Positions 19,492 to 28,797 of a DNA stretch of 64,000 bases are shown here, piece after piece. The translations under genes were made by a program, and so were the position numbers. The stretch is from positions 203,409 through 267,408 of the forward strand of contig CACBXW010000002.1 of the NCBI GenBank assembly GCA_902543295.1, given 5' to 3'. Each line of letters begins with the position of its first letter. Within the stretch, counting starts at the first letter, position 1. The stretch is from an uncultured Pelagibacteraceae bacterium. GTDB taxonomy: Bacteria; Pseudomonadota; Alphaproteobacteria; Pelagibacterales; Pelagibacteraceae. The notes beneath the pieces were generated by a model that was given only the letters and a program-made list of their open reading frames with translations, had not been told where the DNA came from and searched no databases.

Positions 19492-20147
19492 TCTCTTTTA
19501 CCAAAAATATTAGATCCGATTCTAATATAAGATGCCTCATATTCTGTTGCCTCTAAATAGTCAGATGACATTCCCATGCTTAGATCTTTAATATTAAGTT
19601 TTCTTTTTAGGTTTTTCATTTTTTCAAAATATAACCTTGCATCTTGATTGATGGGAGGTATGCACATTATACCAATAATATTTAGTTTTAAATCAATACA
19701 GTAATTATAAAAGTCTGGTATACTTCTTTCACTTATACCAGATTTCTGTTCTTCATTTCCAATATTTACCTGTATGAATAATTTTAAATTTTTATTTTTC
19801 TCTACTTGTAAAGAAGATATTTTTTTGGCTAATTTTTCGTTATCTAAAGAATGAATATAATCAAATATTTCTAACGCAAACTTTACTTTATTAGTTTGTA
19901 ACTTACCAACTAAGTGAAGTTTTATTTTTTGGTTTTGCTTTTTGATTTCAAACCATTTATCCATTGCCTCCTGAACTTTATTTTCTCCAAAATGGATATG
20001 ACCATATTCAATAAGAGGATTTATATGATTTAATTTAAATGTTTTTGAGACTGCTATAATTTGAGGAATTTGGTCTAAATTTTTATCCTTAACTTTTTGC
20101 TTAACTTTTGATTTTATATTGAGTAAATTTTTTATTGTTACATGCAT
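19488..20147 (-). CDS. yggS: PLP homeostasis protein YggS (PLPBP)
   Basis: This PLP-binding TIM-barrel protein maintains vitamin B6 and amino-acid homeostasis; no enzymatic reaction is known. Recognisable parts are IIAVSKTFKLNHI with the PLP Lys, HFGENKVQEAMDKW, HLVGKLQTNKV and GMSSDYLEAT near the C-terminus. The length of 219 residues is standard. Its ATG shares the palindrome ATGCAT with the ATG of the divergent ThiE-like gene. Confidence 0.95.
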   Translation of the reverse strand: MHVTIKNLLNIKSKVKQKVKDKNLDQIPQIIAVSKTFKLNHINPLIEYGHIHFGENKVQEAMDKWFEIKKQNQKIKLHLVGKLQTNKVKFALEIFDYIHSLDNEKLAKKISSLQVEKNKNLKLFIQVNIGNEEQKSGISERSIPDFYNYCIDLKLNIIGIMCIPPINQDARLYFEKMKNLKRKLNIKDLSMGMSSDYLEATEYEASYIRIGSNIFGKRD

Positions 20148-20666
20148 AAATTATTTAAAAAATACTATTTTATAAATCGATTAAAAAAAAATAATATTGA
20201 TAAATTAGATAATAATACAGAAGTTATTTTCAGGAATTATCATTTAAAAAACCCTATAATAGAAATAATAAAAGTAAGAGATTACTGTAAAAAAAAAGGT
20301 ATAAAAATCTATTTAGCCAATGATATAAAACTTGCACTAAAGTTAAAGCTAGATGGTGCATACTTGCCTTCATTTTATAAGAATTTTAGACATCTAGCTT
20401 ATACTCTAAGAAAAAAATTTTTGTTAATCGGGTCAGCCCATAACTTAAGAGAAATTAGACTCAAAGAAACACAATGTGTGGAATATATATTTATTTCATC
20501 TTTATTTAAGAGGAACAAAAATTATTTAGGAGCGTATAAATTTATCAGTCTAAAAAAGCTTACAAGAAAAAGGATCATTGCTCTTGGAGGAATTTCCGAA
20601 GAAAACTTTAAACAATTTAGACTTACGAAATGTATTGGTTTTAGTGGAATAAGTTATTTCGAGTAA
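20142..20666 (+). CDS. ThiE/TenI-like protein (thiamine phosphate synthase family)
   Basis: The 174-residue protein has the ThiE/TenI barrel pattern: an early Lys-rich strand, IYLANDIKLALKLKLDGAYLP, LIGSAHNLREIRL, and a C-terminal IALGGISEENFKQF with ISYFE. ThiE joins HMP-PP and thiazole phosphate. The protein is shorter than classical ThiE (about 210), and its phosphate-binding residues are only partly kept, so a TenI-like or degenerate role is possible. A strong terminator follows directly. Confidence 0.72.
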   Translation: MHKLFKKYYFINRLKKNNIDKLDNNTEVIFRNYHLKNPIIEIIKVRDYCKKKGIKIYLANDIKLALKLKLDGAYLPSFYKNFRHLAYTLRKKFLLIGSAHNLREIRLKETQCVEYIFISSLFKRNKNYLGAYKFISLKKLTRKRIIALGGISEENFKQFRLTKCIGFSGISYFE

Positions 20667-20696
20667 AAAAAAGGCCCTATTTCTAGGGCCTTTTTG
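20666..20696. terminator. Bidirectional Rho-independent terminator
   Basis: A perfect 7-base-pair GC-rich stem, GGCCCTA (20673-20679) with TAGGGCC (20684-20690) and a TTTC loop, is flanked by an A-run on the left and TTTTT on the right. It can therefore stop transcription of both the ThiE-like gene and the facing porin gene. It is the clearest intrinsic terminator I found in the window. Confidence 0.93.
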
Positions 20697-20717
20697 TAAA
20701 TTTAGATTTTACTTAAC

Positions 20718-21659
20718 TTAGAAGTTAAATCCAACGCTTAACTCGTAATGCTCTCTATCATTTGTTGTAGAGTGATTTACACTGTCAACATTATGAAGTG
20801 AACCGCTTATGCTTAAAGATCCCATTGTGTATGAGAAAGATACAGCAGACGAATCCTGGTCTGGAGTAGTCGTGCTTGTCTCAATTGTATGAGCTCCGTA
20901 AGATACAGCTAAGTCATCATTAACTTGGTATGATACACCAACACCTGTTGACTCGTAATCAACACCTGACTCGTTATCTTTTTCAGAGAACTGTATACCA
21001 GCTGTAATTCCACCGATTGCATACTTAGCATACATAGTGTCATTTGTGCTTTTTGTGTTTGTAGTCTTCTCTACATCACCCTGTGCATAACCAATAGTTA
21101 AACCTTCCATACCAGTATATTCAATACCGTACTCAGTGTTTGATACATCAGTTACCGCATCTGCTGCGTTTACGTAAGTAATGTTAGCAGTTAAACCTGA
21201 ATCGTGGCTGTATGTGTATGAGAACATATTGTCTCCTCCACCACCACCGATTAAAGTAGTCTCTGCTCCTGTTACAACATCCCATGGCTCTTGGTAAGCT
21301 GTTGGCATTACGTCATCTTTTGCACCAACTGCTGAACTTCCACCGTGACCAAAGAACGCTAATGTTCCTGCATCACCTAAATCAAATGTGATTGAGTGAG
21401 TGTCATAAACGTTACCACCACCTACGTCATCGTTATCGATTTCGAAAGATAGTGTTACACCAATGTCATTTACATCACCTGATGCAGACATAGTGATTGA
21501 GTCGCCCATAGTCCAACCTTGACCAGTAGTTTCTTTTTCGTCACCACCTGAATATGTCAAAGAAGCTGAACCTGTAGCTGTTAACTCAGCTGCTGATACT
21601 GAACCAGCAACTAGGGAACCAGCAAGTGCTGTTAACCCTATTTTTTTAAAGTTGTCCAT
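20718..21659 (-). CDS. Outer-membrane porin
   Basis: The 313-residue precursor has a signal peptide (basic MDNFKKIG, hydrophobic core, cleavage after VSA-A near residue 24) followed by alternating beta strands and Asp/Gly/Thr-rich loops, and it ends in a terminal Phe (LSVGFNF), the usual C-terminal outer-membrane signature. It belongs to the alphaproteobacterial general porin type. Its codon use is noticeably less A/T-biased than its neighbours, and it has a strong AAGGAG ribosome site. It also has its own long leader and a strong terminator, all consistent with very high expression. Confidence 0.9.
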   Translation of the reverse strand: MDNFKKIGLTALAGSLVAGSVSAAELTATGSASLTYSGGDEKETTGQGWTMGDSITMSASGDVNDIGVTLSFEIDNDDVGGGNVYDTHSITFDLGDAGTLAFFGHGGSSAVGAKDDVMPTAYQEPWDVVTGAETTLIGGGGGDNMFSYTYSHDSGLTANITYVNAADAVTDVSNTEYGIEYTGMEGLTIGYAQGDVEKTTNTKSTNDTMYAKYAIGGITAGIQFSEKDNESGVDYESTGVGVSYQVNDDLAVSYGAHTIETSTTTPDQDSSAVSFSYTMGSLSISGSLHNVDSVNHSTTNDREHYELSVGFNF

Positions 21660-21878
21660 ATTAAGTACTCCTTATTAATTGTTTAATATTAAACACAAAT
21701 CTTTTATCAAAAAGTCCCTAAAACACTTATCTTTTAAAGAAAATTCTCTAATTTTATCTAAATATGTTGCAAATATACATCACAAAAATACAATTAAATT
21801 AAGGTTTATTTGAAGAAATAAATATAAATATTAAAATTATTGTAAATAATCTAAAAAATTGTGAATTAAATAAAAAAT
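21660..21878. promoter_or_regulatory. Porin/lipoprotein divergent regulatory region with 16-base palindrome
   Basis: This 219-base gap is long for the window. Reading toward the porin it contains the perfect palindrome TGTTTAATATTAAACA at 21680-21695, ending 20 bases before the porin ATG, then an AAGGAG ribosome site. The rest is AT-rich without an ORF of interest. The palindrome could be an operator or an RNA element in the 5' leader. Promoter positions are not resolved. Confidence 0.55.
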
Positions 21879-22439
21879 ATGAAATTCCGAATCATTTACT
21901 TTTTAATAGTTTCTTTATTAATAAGCGGCTGTAACGGTAAAATACCAGGCGCAGATGCGAGGAAAATACCACCTCAAGCTCAAGATAGAGTAAAAAAAAA
22001 TATAGAAGAAGGTAGAGGTTTTACGCTTATGAGCTCAACAAATAAAAATATTGGGGAATTTGATTTTGCAAGTTCTAATGAACTTTGGAGAGCTTCTTTA
22101 GATACATTAGAATTTATGCCTTTAGCACTTGCAAATTATAGTGGAGGTATAATAGTTACCGATTGGTATAGTGATGGTTCATCGACCGATGAGTCTGTTA
22201 AAATTTCTGTTAGATTCTTAAGTAACGAAGTAAGATCTGATGCATTAGCAATAAAAGTTTTTTATAAAAACTGTTCGATGCAAAACAGTTGTCAAGTAAC
22301 GGACAGATCGAGTGAACTAGCGTCAGAATTATCAAAAAAAATATTAAATCTAGCAGCAATTTATGAAAAAGATACTCAAGCTAAGAAAAAAAGAAAATAC
22401 ATAAATGAAGCTTTAAGAACAGACGAAAACGACCAATAA
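21879..22439 (+). CDS. DUF3576-like lipoprotein
   Basis: The protein begins with a short lipoprotein signal whose lipobox ISGC places the acylated Cys at about residue 18. The mature part ([22 protein letters not shown], then IVTDWYS) matches the DUF3576 family found upstream of leuS in Alphaproteobacteria. Its function is unknown. It precedes leuS by 11 bases and is likely co-transcribed with leuS-lptE-holA. Confidence 0.82.
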   Translation: MKFRIIYFLIVSLLISGCNGKIPGADARKIPPQAQDRVKKNIEEGRGFTLMSSTNKNIGEFDFASSNELWRASLDTLEFMPLALANYSGGIIVTDWYSDGSSTDESVKISVRFLSNEVRSDALAIKVFYKNCSMQNSCQVTDRSSELASELSKKILNLAAIYEKDTQAKKKRKYINEALRTDENDQ

Positions 22440-22450
22440 AATCTTTTATT

Positions 22451-24994
22451 GTGGAAAGATATAATTTCAAAAAAATTGAGGAAAAATGGCAAAAATTTTG
22501 GTCAGATAATGAATCTTATCTAACAAAACTCGATAAAAATAAAAAAAAATTTTATTGCCTAGAAATGTTTCCATATCCATCAGGAAGAATTCATATGGGT
22601 CATGTGCGTAACTATACAATTGGTGATGTATTATCAAGATATAAGTCTTTAAAAGGCTATAATGTTTTACATCCAATGGGATGGGATGCTTTTGGAATGC
22701 CCGCTGAAAATGCGGCTAGGGATAATAAGTTAGATCCAAAAGAATGGACTAACAAAAATATAAATGCAATGAAAAACCAACTTAAGAAACTTGGTCTTTC
22801 GATAGATTGGAGTAGGGAAATTTCTACTTGTTCAGAAGAATATTATAAACATCAACAAATTTTTTTCTTAGAGCTATTAGAAAAACAACTTGTTTATAGA
22901 AAAGAAAACTACGTTAATTGGGATCCTATAGATGAAACCGTACTAGCAAACGAACAAGTAATTGATGGAAGAGGATGGCGATCTGGTGCGATAGTTGAAA
23001 GAAAGAAACTAAGTCAATGGTTTTTCAATATATCAAAATTTTCAGAGGAGTTGCTTGAAGGTTTGAATGAATTAGATAATTGGCCCAATAAGGTTAAGAT
23101 AATGCAAAAAAATTGGATTGGTAAATCCTTTGGATGCGAGATCGTATTTGATATAAAAGGAGATCTACCTATAAAAAAAATAAAATGTTTTACAACTAGG
23201 CCAGATACATTATTCGGATTTTCTTTTTTAGCACTTTCTGTAGATCACGAATTATCGAATTTTTATAGATCAGACAAAGAATTTTTAAAATTTAAAGAAG
23301 AATGTTCAAAAACAGGTACGACAGAAGAAGCAATTGCTGTCGGTGAAAAAATTGGATTTAAGACTGACCTTTTTGCAATTAATCCACTAAACCCAGAACA
23401 AAAAGTTCCTGTATATTTTGCAAATTTTGTTTTAATGGATTATGGCTTTGGTGCAGTGTTTGGTTGTCCTGCACATGATCAGAGAGATTTTGACTTTGCA
23501 AAAAAATATAACTTGGAAATAAAAACCGTTGTCAAACCTAAAGACAAAGACTTAGATTTTGAGGTTGTTGACGAGGCTTATTCTGGACCTGGTACATTGA
23601 TTAACTCTGAGTTTTTGAATGGACTTGAGGCGCCAAAACAATCAGTATTTGAGACAATTAAAATTTTAGAAAAAAGAGAACTGGGGAGAAAAAAGATAAA
23701 TTATAGACTTAAGGATTGGGGCGTGTCTCGACAAAGATACTGGGGCTGCCCAATTCCAGTAGCATATGATGAAGATGGAAATGTGCACCCAATACCAAGA
23801 GATATGTTGCCAGTAAAATTACCAGAAAATATAGATCTTGAAATAAAAGGAAATCCACTAGATAGCCAAAATGAGTGGAAGAAAATAAATATAGGTGGAA
23901 AAAAAATGACTAGAGAAACAGACACACTAGATACTTTTGTTTGCTCTTCTTGGTATTACTTAAGATTTTGTTCTCCAAATGAAAGAGGTTATGGTTTCAA
24001 GAAAGAGGACATAGATTATTGGATGCCTGTTGATCAATATATCGGTGGTGTCGAACATGCAATTCTGCACTTACTTTACTCTAGGTTTTTTATGAGAGCG
24101 ATAGATTATAAAAATGAGAATTTTAATATTAAAGAACCATTTCAGAATTTATTTACACAAGGAATGGTCTGTCATGAAACTTACAAAGATGAAAAAGAAA
24201 ATTGGTTGAGCCCTAATGAGGTTGAAAAAATAAATAACAGGTTTGTTATTAAAGGTTCCAAAGATAAATTTGTCAAAGTTGGCCCATCAGAATCAATGTC
24301 AAAATCAAAGAAAAATGTGATTGATCCAGAATATATTATAGAAAATTATGGAGCTGATTCAGTAAGGCTTTTTATATTATCAGACTCTCCTCCAGAAAAG
24401 GATATCCAGTGGTCGGACCAAGGGATGGCATCTTCTTACAAGTTTATTCAAAAACTTTGGGTATTACACAACGAAATTAAAAAGAAAATATTAACAGAAA
24501 AAAAAATTAAAAAAGATATTATTTTAGAGAAATTTACTAATCAAATAATTTCAAAGATTACAAATAATCTAGAAAAATTTAATTATAATGTGATTATTGC
24601 AAATATGTATGAAACCTATAATCATTTAAAAAATTACATAAAAGACTATAGGGATTTAGAAAACTTGGAAGAAAATTATAAAAAAATTCTAATTTGTTTC
24701 TCCCCAGTTATTCCACATTTTACAAATGAGTGTTTAGAAAACCTTAATGTAAAAGAAAAAATAACTTGGCCTGAATATGATGAGACACTATTGGATGAAG
24801 AAAAAATTAAAATAATTATTCAGGTAGATGGTAAAAAAAGAGCTATATTAAGTGTGAAAAAGGGTGAAGAAAAAGATAAAATTTTAAAAATTGCCAAAAA
24901 TGAAAATATTATAAAAAAATACCTAGATGTGAAAGGAGTAAAAAAAGTAATATTTGTTAAAGATAGGATTATGAATATTTTAACTAATGATTAA
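22451..24994 (+). CDS. leuS: Leucyl-tRNA synthetase
   Basis: The 847-residue class I synthetase contains the HIGH motif in [15 protein letters not shown], the CP1 editing domain (TTRPDTLFG, then [10 protein letters not shown]), and the KMSKS loop as SMSKSKKNV. The GTG at 22451 is chosen as start because [16 protein letters not shown] matches the family N-terminus and no ATG lies close by. The 3' end overlaps lptE by 8 bases. Confidence 0.97.
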   Translation: MERYNFKKIEEKWQKFWSDNESYLTKLDKNKKKFYCLEMFPYPSGRIHMGHVRNYTIGDVLSRYKSLKGYNVLHPMGWDAFGMPAENAARDNKLDPKEWTNKNINAMKNQLKKLGLSIDWSREISTCSEEYYKHQQIFFLELLEKQLVYRKENYVNWDPIDETVLANEQVIDGRGWRSGAIVERKKLSQWFFNISKFSEELLEGLNELDNWPNKVKIMQKNWIGKSFGCEIVFDIKGDLPIKKIKCFTTRPDTLFGFSFLALSVDHELSNFYRSDKEFLKFKEECSKTGTTEEAIAVGEKIGFKTDLFAINPLNPEQKVPVYFANFVLMDYGFGAVFGCPAHDQRDFDFAKKYNLEIKTVVKPKDKDLDFEVVDEAYSGPGTLINSEFLNGLEAPKQSVFETIKILEKRELGRKKINYRLKDWGVSRQRYWGCPIPVAYDEDGNVHPIPRDMLPVKLPENIDLEIKGNPLDSQNEWKKINIGGKKMTRETDTLDTFVCSSWYYLRFCSPNERGYGFKKEDIDYWMPVDQYIGGVEHAILHLLYSRFFMRAIDYKNENFNIKEPFQNLFTQGMVCHETYKDEKENWLSPNEVEKINNRFVIKGSKDKFVKVGPSESMSKSKKNVIDPEYIIENYGADSVRLFILSDSPPEKDIQWSDQGMASSYKFIQKLWVLHNEIKKKILTEKKIKKDIILEKFTNQIISKITNNLEKFNYNVIIANMYETYNHLKNYIKDYRDLENLEENYKKILICFSPVIPHFTNECLENLNVKEKITWPEYDETLLDEEKIKIIIQVDGKKRAILSVKKGEEKDKILKIAKNENIIKKYLDVKGVKKVIFVKDRIMNILTND

Positions 24995-25439
24995 ATTTAA
25001 AAAAATATTGTTTTTGCTGTTCATTTTACAAGCTTGTTCTTACGAACCAATTCTTACAAAAAGAAACTATGATTTTAATTTTGGTGCAATTAATACATCA
25101 GGAGACGCAACTATAAACAAAACCATAAAAGATAAACTCATTAGCAGAACTAGTGGAAATAACAAATTTGATCTGCTCCTTAAATCAAAAAAAAATAGAG
25201 AAATAGTAAGTTCAGATACTAAGGGAGACCCCAAAATATATAGCTTGATAATAATTGTAGAATATTTCGTTTCAAAAGATGGTGAGGACATTTATCAAAA
25301 CAAAATAATAAAACAAACTACGTATAATAATCTAAGTGACAAATATGAATTATCTCAATACGAGGAAGGAATTATAAAAAATTTGTCTGACATTTTATCA
25401 AATGAAATACTGTTCTCAGTTAAAACAATAAGTGAATGA
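24987..25439 (+). CDS. lptE: LPS-assembly lipoprotein LptE
   Basis: The small lipoprotein has a hydrophobic signal and lipobox LQAC (Cys17), followed by SYEPIL. LptE plugs the LptD barrel and helps insert LPS in the outer membrane. Sequence conservation is low; identification relies on the leuS-lptE-holA order typical of Proteobacteria, the lipobox and the length of 150 residues. It overlaps both neighbours by a few bases. Confidence 0.83.
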   Translation: MIKFKKILFLLFILQACSYEPILTKRNYDFNFGAINTSGDATINKTIKDKLISRTSGNNKFDLLLKSKKNREIVSSDTKGDPKIYSLIIIVEYFVSKDGEDIYQNKIIKQTTYNNLSDKYELSQYEEGIIKNLSDILSNEILFSVKTISE

Positions 25440-26413
25440 TTAAAAAATACTTTGAATTAAAAAATACAAATATAAATTTGAATTATATATATCTAATTCA
25501 TGGAAAAAATGAAGGACTTCAAAAACAAATACTAGATGAAAATTTTCTTAAGGATTTTAAAGGATCAATAAATAAATATGAACAAAACGAGTTTATAGAA
25601 AATTATGACATTATATTAAACGAAATTCTCACAAAATCTTTATTTGAAATTGAAAAAGTAATAATTATTTCAAGAGCAGATGATAAAATTTCAAAATATA
25701 TTGAAGAGATTTTAGATAAAAATTTAAAAGATATCAAAATAATTTTAAAAAGTAGCATACTAGAAAAGAAATCAAAATTAAGAAATTTATTTGAAAAGAA
25801 TAATTCTTTAGTTGCAATACCTGTTTATCCAGATGATGCAAAAAATTTATCATTGTTAGTTATGGAATTTATTAATAAAAATAATATAAAGTTATCTAGG
25901 GAGTCGATAAATTTACTCGTGGATAGGTCACAAGGAGATAGAGCTAATTTAAAATTAGAACTTGAAAAAATATTAAATTATTCATTAACAAATAAAAAAA
26001 TCGATACACTAAATGTTAAGAACTTAACAAATTTATCTGAAAATTATAGTGTGAATATACTTGCAGATAATTATCTTGCTAAAAATAACAAGGTTGTTTC
26101 AAAAATTTTAAACGAAAATAACTATACTGATGAAGATTGTATCTTAATACTAAGAACACTATTGAGTAAATCAAAAAGACTAATGAATATTATTGAAAGA
26201 TATAATGAAACCAAGAACTTAAATGAAGTGATATCTACCATTAAGCCTCCAATCTTTTGGAAGGATAAAGAAATAGTAAAAAAACAAGCAAGTAGTTGGA
26301 AAATTAAAGATCTTAAAAATAAAATTTACAATATAAATGAAGTTGAAGCTATGATTAAGGGAAATTCAAAGAGCTCATTAAATTTGTTATCAGATTTTAT
26401 TGTAAATTATTAA
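25436..26413 (+). CDS. holA: DNA polymerase III delta subunit
   Basis: HolA is the clamp-loader subunit that opens the beta clamp. The protein has 325 residues and follows the family outline (an IYLIHGKNEGLQ start, SRADDKISKYIEEIL, and LSRESINLLVDRSQGDRANLKLELEK in the middle). It overlaps lptE by 4 bases in an ATGA arrangement and converges with parB through TTAA. Confidence 0.9.
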   Translation: MIKKYFELKNTNINLNYIYLIHGKNEGLQKQILDENFLKDFKGSINKYEQNEFIENYDIILNEILTKSLFEIEKVIIISRADDKISKYIEEILDKNLKDIKIILKSSILEKKSKLRNLFEKNNSLVAIPVYPDDAKNLSLLVMEFINKNNIKLSRESINLLVDRSQGDRANLKLELEKILNYSLTNKKIDTLNVKNLTNLSENYSVNILADNYLAKNNKVVSKILNENNYTDEDCILILRTLLSKSKRLMNIIERYNETKNLNEVISTIKPPIFWKDKEIVKKQASSWKIKDLKNKIYNINEVEAMIKGNSKSSLNLLSDFIVNY

Positions 26414-27261
26414 TAATTTTTTTTTATAACATCAATAAGCCTGTCAAGCTGATCTATTCCTTTATACTCAATTGATAGAATTCCAGAATTATTTTTTTTG
26501 TTATTCAGAACAACTCTCATGCCGATTTTCTGAGATAGATCACGTTCTGTTTCAAGTATATTTGAATCCTTTGACTTAAAAGATTTGGTAGATCCATTTT
26601 TAAAAATTCTAACTAAACTTTCTAACTGTCTTACAGATAGTTTTTTTTTAATTATTTTATCTGTTAATAAAAGTGCATTTTCTAAACCAACTAAAACTTT
26701 AGCATGACCTTGTGAAATTTTATTATTTCTTATTAACTCTAGTATCTTTTCTGGTAGAGATAGTAAACGAATAGAGTTTGAAATATGCGATCTACTTTTT
26801 CCAATAAACTGGGAAACTTTTTCGTGATCGTATCCAAAATTTTTTATAAGATTATTGTAACTTTCAGCCTCCTCTACAGGATTTAGATCTTTCCTCTGAA
26901 CATTTTCTATAATCGCTAATTCTAATGATTTTAGATTATCTGCATCAATAATGACTACAGGCACTTCATGAAGACCAGCTGATTGAGCTGCTTGCCATCT
27001 TCTTTCGCCTGCTATTAATTCAAATTTATCGTCTTGATCATCTGATTTTCTAACAATCAATGGTTGGATTATGCCTCTTTCTTTAATCGAATTTTTTAAT
27101 TCTTCTAAAGCCTCCTTTTCAAATAATTTTCTAGGTTGATTTTTATTTGGAACTATAGAACTTATAGAAATTTTATCTTTAGAAGACTTTATGTCACTAT
27201 CTCCTATTAGTGAAGATAGGCCTCTACCTAAGCCCTTCTTACTTTTAAAAGGATTTATCAT
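26410..27261 (-). CDS. parB: Chromosome partitioning protein ParB
   Basis: ParB loads at parS as a CTP-dependent clamp and directs origin segregation. The ParB/Srx nucleotide-binding region includes NQPRKLF, RGIIQPLIVRK and the signature GERRWQAAQ. The helix-turn-helix segment (HEKVSQFIGKSRSHISNSIRLL) follows, with a C-terminal dimerisation part. Its start overlaps the parA stop by 4 bases (ATGA). A parS-like site lies 1.5 kb upstream inside rsmG. Confidence 0.97.
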   Translation of the reverse strand: MINPFKSKKGLGRGLSSLIGDSDIKSSKDKISISSIVPNKNQPRKLFEKEALEELKNSIKERGIIQPLIVRKSDDQDDKFELIAGERRWQAAQSAGLHEVPVVIIDADNLKSLELAIIENVQRKDLNPVEEAESYNNLIKNFGYDHEKVSQFIGKSRSHISNSIRLLSLPEKILELIRNNKISQGHAKVLVGLENALLLTDKIIKKKLSVRQLESLVRIFKNGSTKSFKSKDSNILETERDLSQKIGMRVVLNNKKNNSGILSIEYKGIDQLDRLIDVIKKNY

Positions 27262-28058
27262 GCAGCACTCTCCACTGGTTTATCTTGTTCTAAGAATTCA
27301 TCAGTAAATTCAAAGTAAGCCTTACTTCCAGGACATATTTTGTCATATATTAGGACAGGTATTCCGTGAGATGGTGCCTCAGACAATCTAACATTTCTTG
27401 GCACAGCAGTTGAGTAAACTTTTTCTTTAAAATAGTTCCTTGCCTCTATCTCCACTTGACCCGAAAGCTTATTTCTCTTGTCGAACATTGTAAGCAGTAT
27501 GCCTCTAATTTCTAATGTTGGATTTAAATTGGATTTTATCCTTTCTATAGTCTTCATGAGTTGAGTAAGCCCTTCTAATGCAAAAAATTCTGTCTGCAGC
27601 GGAACCACTAAAGAGTCGGAGGCCACCAATGCCATAATTGTAAGTAAACTTAGGGATGGAGGACAGTCAATTATTATGTAATCATACAGTGCTCTAGAAT
27701 CATTTAAAATTAGGCCTAATTCGTCTTTTAATTTAAACGCCCTTCGGCTATCCCCGGCTGTTTCGACCTCAAGACCTGATAAATCAACATTTGAAGTTAT
27801 TACATTTAGATTTTCAAAGCTTGATGGTTGTATAACTTCTGAAATTTTCTTATTTCCATTTAGAACACTGTAAATAGTATTCTCTGAGTTAGTTGTGTTA
27901 GTTAATCCAAGACCAGTTGAGGCATTACCTTGTGGATCTAAATCTATTACTAAAACTTTTTTTCCTTTCATTGATAGCCCTGCCGCTAGATTAATTACTG
28001 TTGTGGTTTTGCCCACTCCTCCTTTTTGATTTATTACTGAAATTATTTTTTTATCCAT
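27258..28058 (-). CDS. parA: Chromosome partitioning ATPase ParA
   Basis: The deviant Walker A motif KGGVGKTTT lies near residue 12, with DLDPQGNAST and IIDCPPSL as the following ATPase motifs. ParA pulls ParB-parS complexes across the nucleoid. The length of 266 residues is typical of chromosomal ParA/Soj. It lies downstream of rsmG in the conserved mnmG-rsmG-parA-parB string. Confidence 0.97.
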   Translation of the reverse strand: MDKKIISVINQKGGVGKTTTVINLAAGLSMKGKKVLVIDLDPQGNASTGLGLTNTTNSENTIYSVLNGNKKISEVIQPSSFENLNVITSNVDLSGLEVETAGDSRRAFKLKDELGLILNDSRALYDYIIIDCPPSLSLLTIMALVASDSLVVPLQTEFFALEGLTQLMKTIERIKSNLNPTLEIRGILLTMFDKRNKLSGQVEIEARNYFKEKVYSTAVPRNVRLSEAPSHGIPVLIYDKICPGSKAYFEFTDEFLEQDKPVESAA

Positions 28059-28152
28059 TATTTTTATATATATTTTTCATTTTTATAATTTTTCTAAGAC
28101 CCTCTTTAATTGTTGCGTCTCATTAAAAATTTTTTTTAAGAAAATATCTTTG

Positions 28153-28797
28153 TTAAACATTTTTTTTTTTTAGATTTGAAATTTTTACTATTAAAGATTG
28201 GTTACTTGTTAAACTTTTTTTTTCTTCATAATCAAAATTCCAATTCTCACGCGCATTATTAATAACTGTCTTTCCAGTCATACCTAAAAATAAAATAATA
28301 TACTTAAATTTTTTAAAATTATTTTTTGCTATTTGAAAAATTATTGGCAAAGGTTTAAATGCTCTTGAAATTATAACATCCGTTGTTAAATCTTTTTCTC
28401 CAAAAATATTTTTTCGATGAATTTCTGAATTTAGACTAAATTTATCTGCCATTTCTCTTAAGAAAAGACTTTTGTGATAGCTCTTTTCATAGAAAATTAG
28501 CTTAAATAAAGGTTTTTTTGGTTTCATCAAAATACCTAAAACTATACCAGGTAATCCAGCGCCAGATCCCAGATCTGTGCAAACTTTTATATCATTTTTA
28601 TCAATAAAATCAATTATTTGAGCGCAATCTTCTATATGCCTTTTTTTTATGGAATTTTCAGTGCTTTTACTGATCAAATTTATTCTTTTATTTCTTGAAA
28701 TAATTGCATTTGAATAGTCTTCTAATTCCTTTAATGTTCCACGTGAAACATTTGAGGATTTATCATTATATATTTTTAAAATATTCGAATCAATCAA
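28153..28797 (-). CDS. rsmG: 16S rRNA (guanine527-N7)-methyltransferase
   Basis: The SAM-binding glycine loop [16 protein letters not shown], and the preceding [10 protein letters not shown], identify RsmG (GidB), which makes m7G527 in 16S rRNA. Its ATG overlaps the mnmG stop by 4 bases. The N-terminal coding part contains a near-perfect parS site (28735-28750). The last codons run into an A-homopolymer (12 A), a potential slippage site at the C-terminus. Confidence 0.95.
   Translation of the reverse strand: MIDSNILKIYNDKSSNVSRGTLKELEDYSNAIISRNKRINLISKSTENSIKKRHIEDCAQIIDFIDKNDIKVCTDLGSGAGLPGIVLGILMKPKKPLFKLIFYEKSYHKSLFLREMADKFSLNSEIHRKNIFGEKDLTTDVIISRAFKPLPIIFQIAKNNFKKFKYIILFLGMTGKTVINNARENWNFDYEEKKSLTSNQSLIVKISNLKKKNV
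28735..28750. promoter_or_regulatory. parS: parS centromere-like site
   Basis: The 16-mer TGTTCCACGTGAAACA fits the universal parS pattern TGTTNCACGTGNAACA at all fixed positions. It lies inside the 5' end of rsmG, near parA and parB and about 8 kb from the candidate origin, a usual setting for chromosomal ParB loading. No second copy was noticed in the window. Confidence 0.93.

Noticed and set aside
28083..28160. 25-codon minus-strand frame between rsmG and parA
   Set aside because: Such a short open frame is expected by chance at this composition, and there is no ribosome site or recognisable motif.
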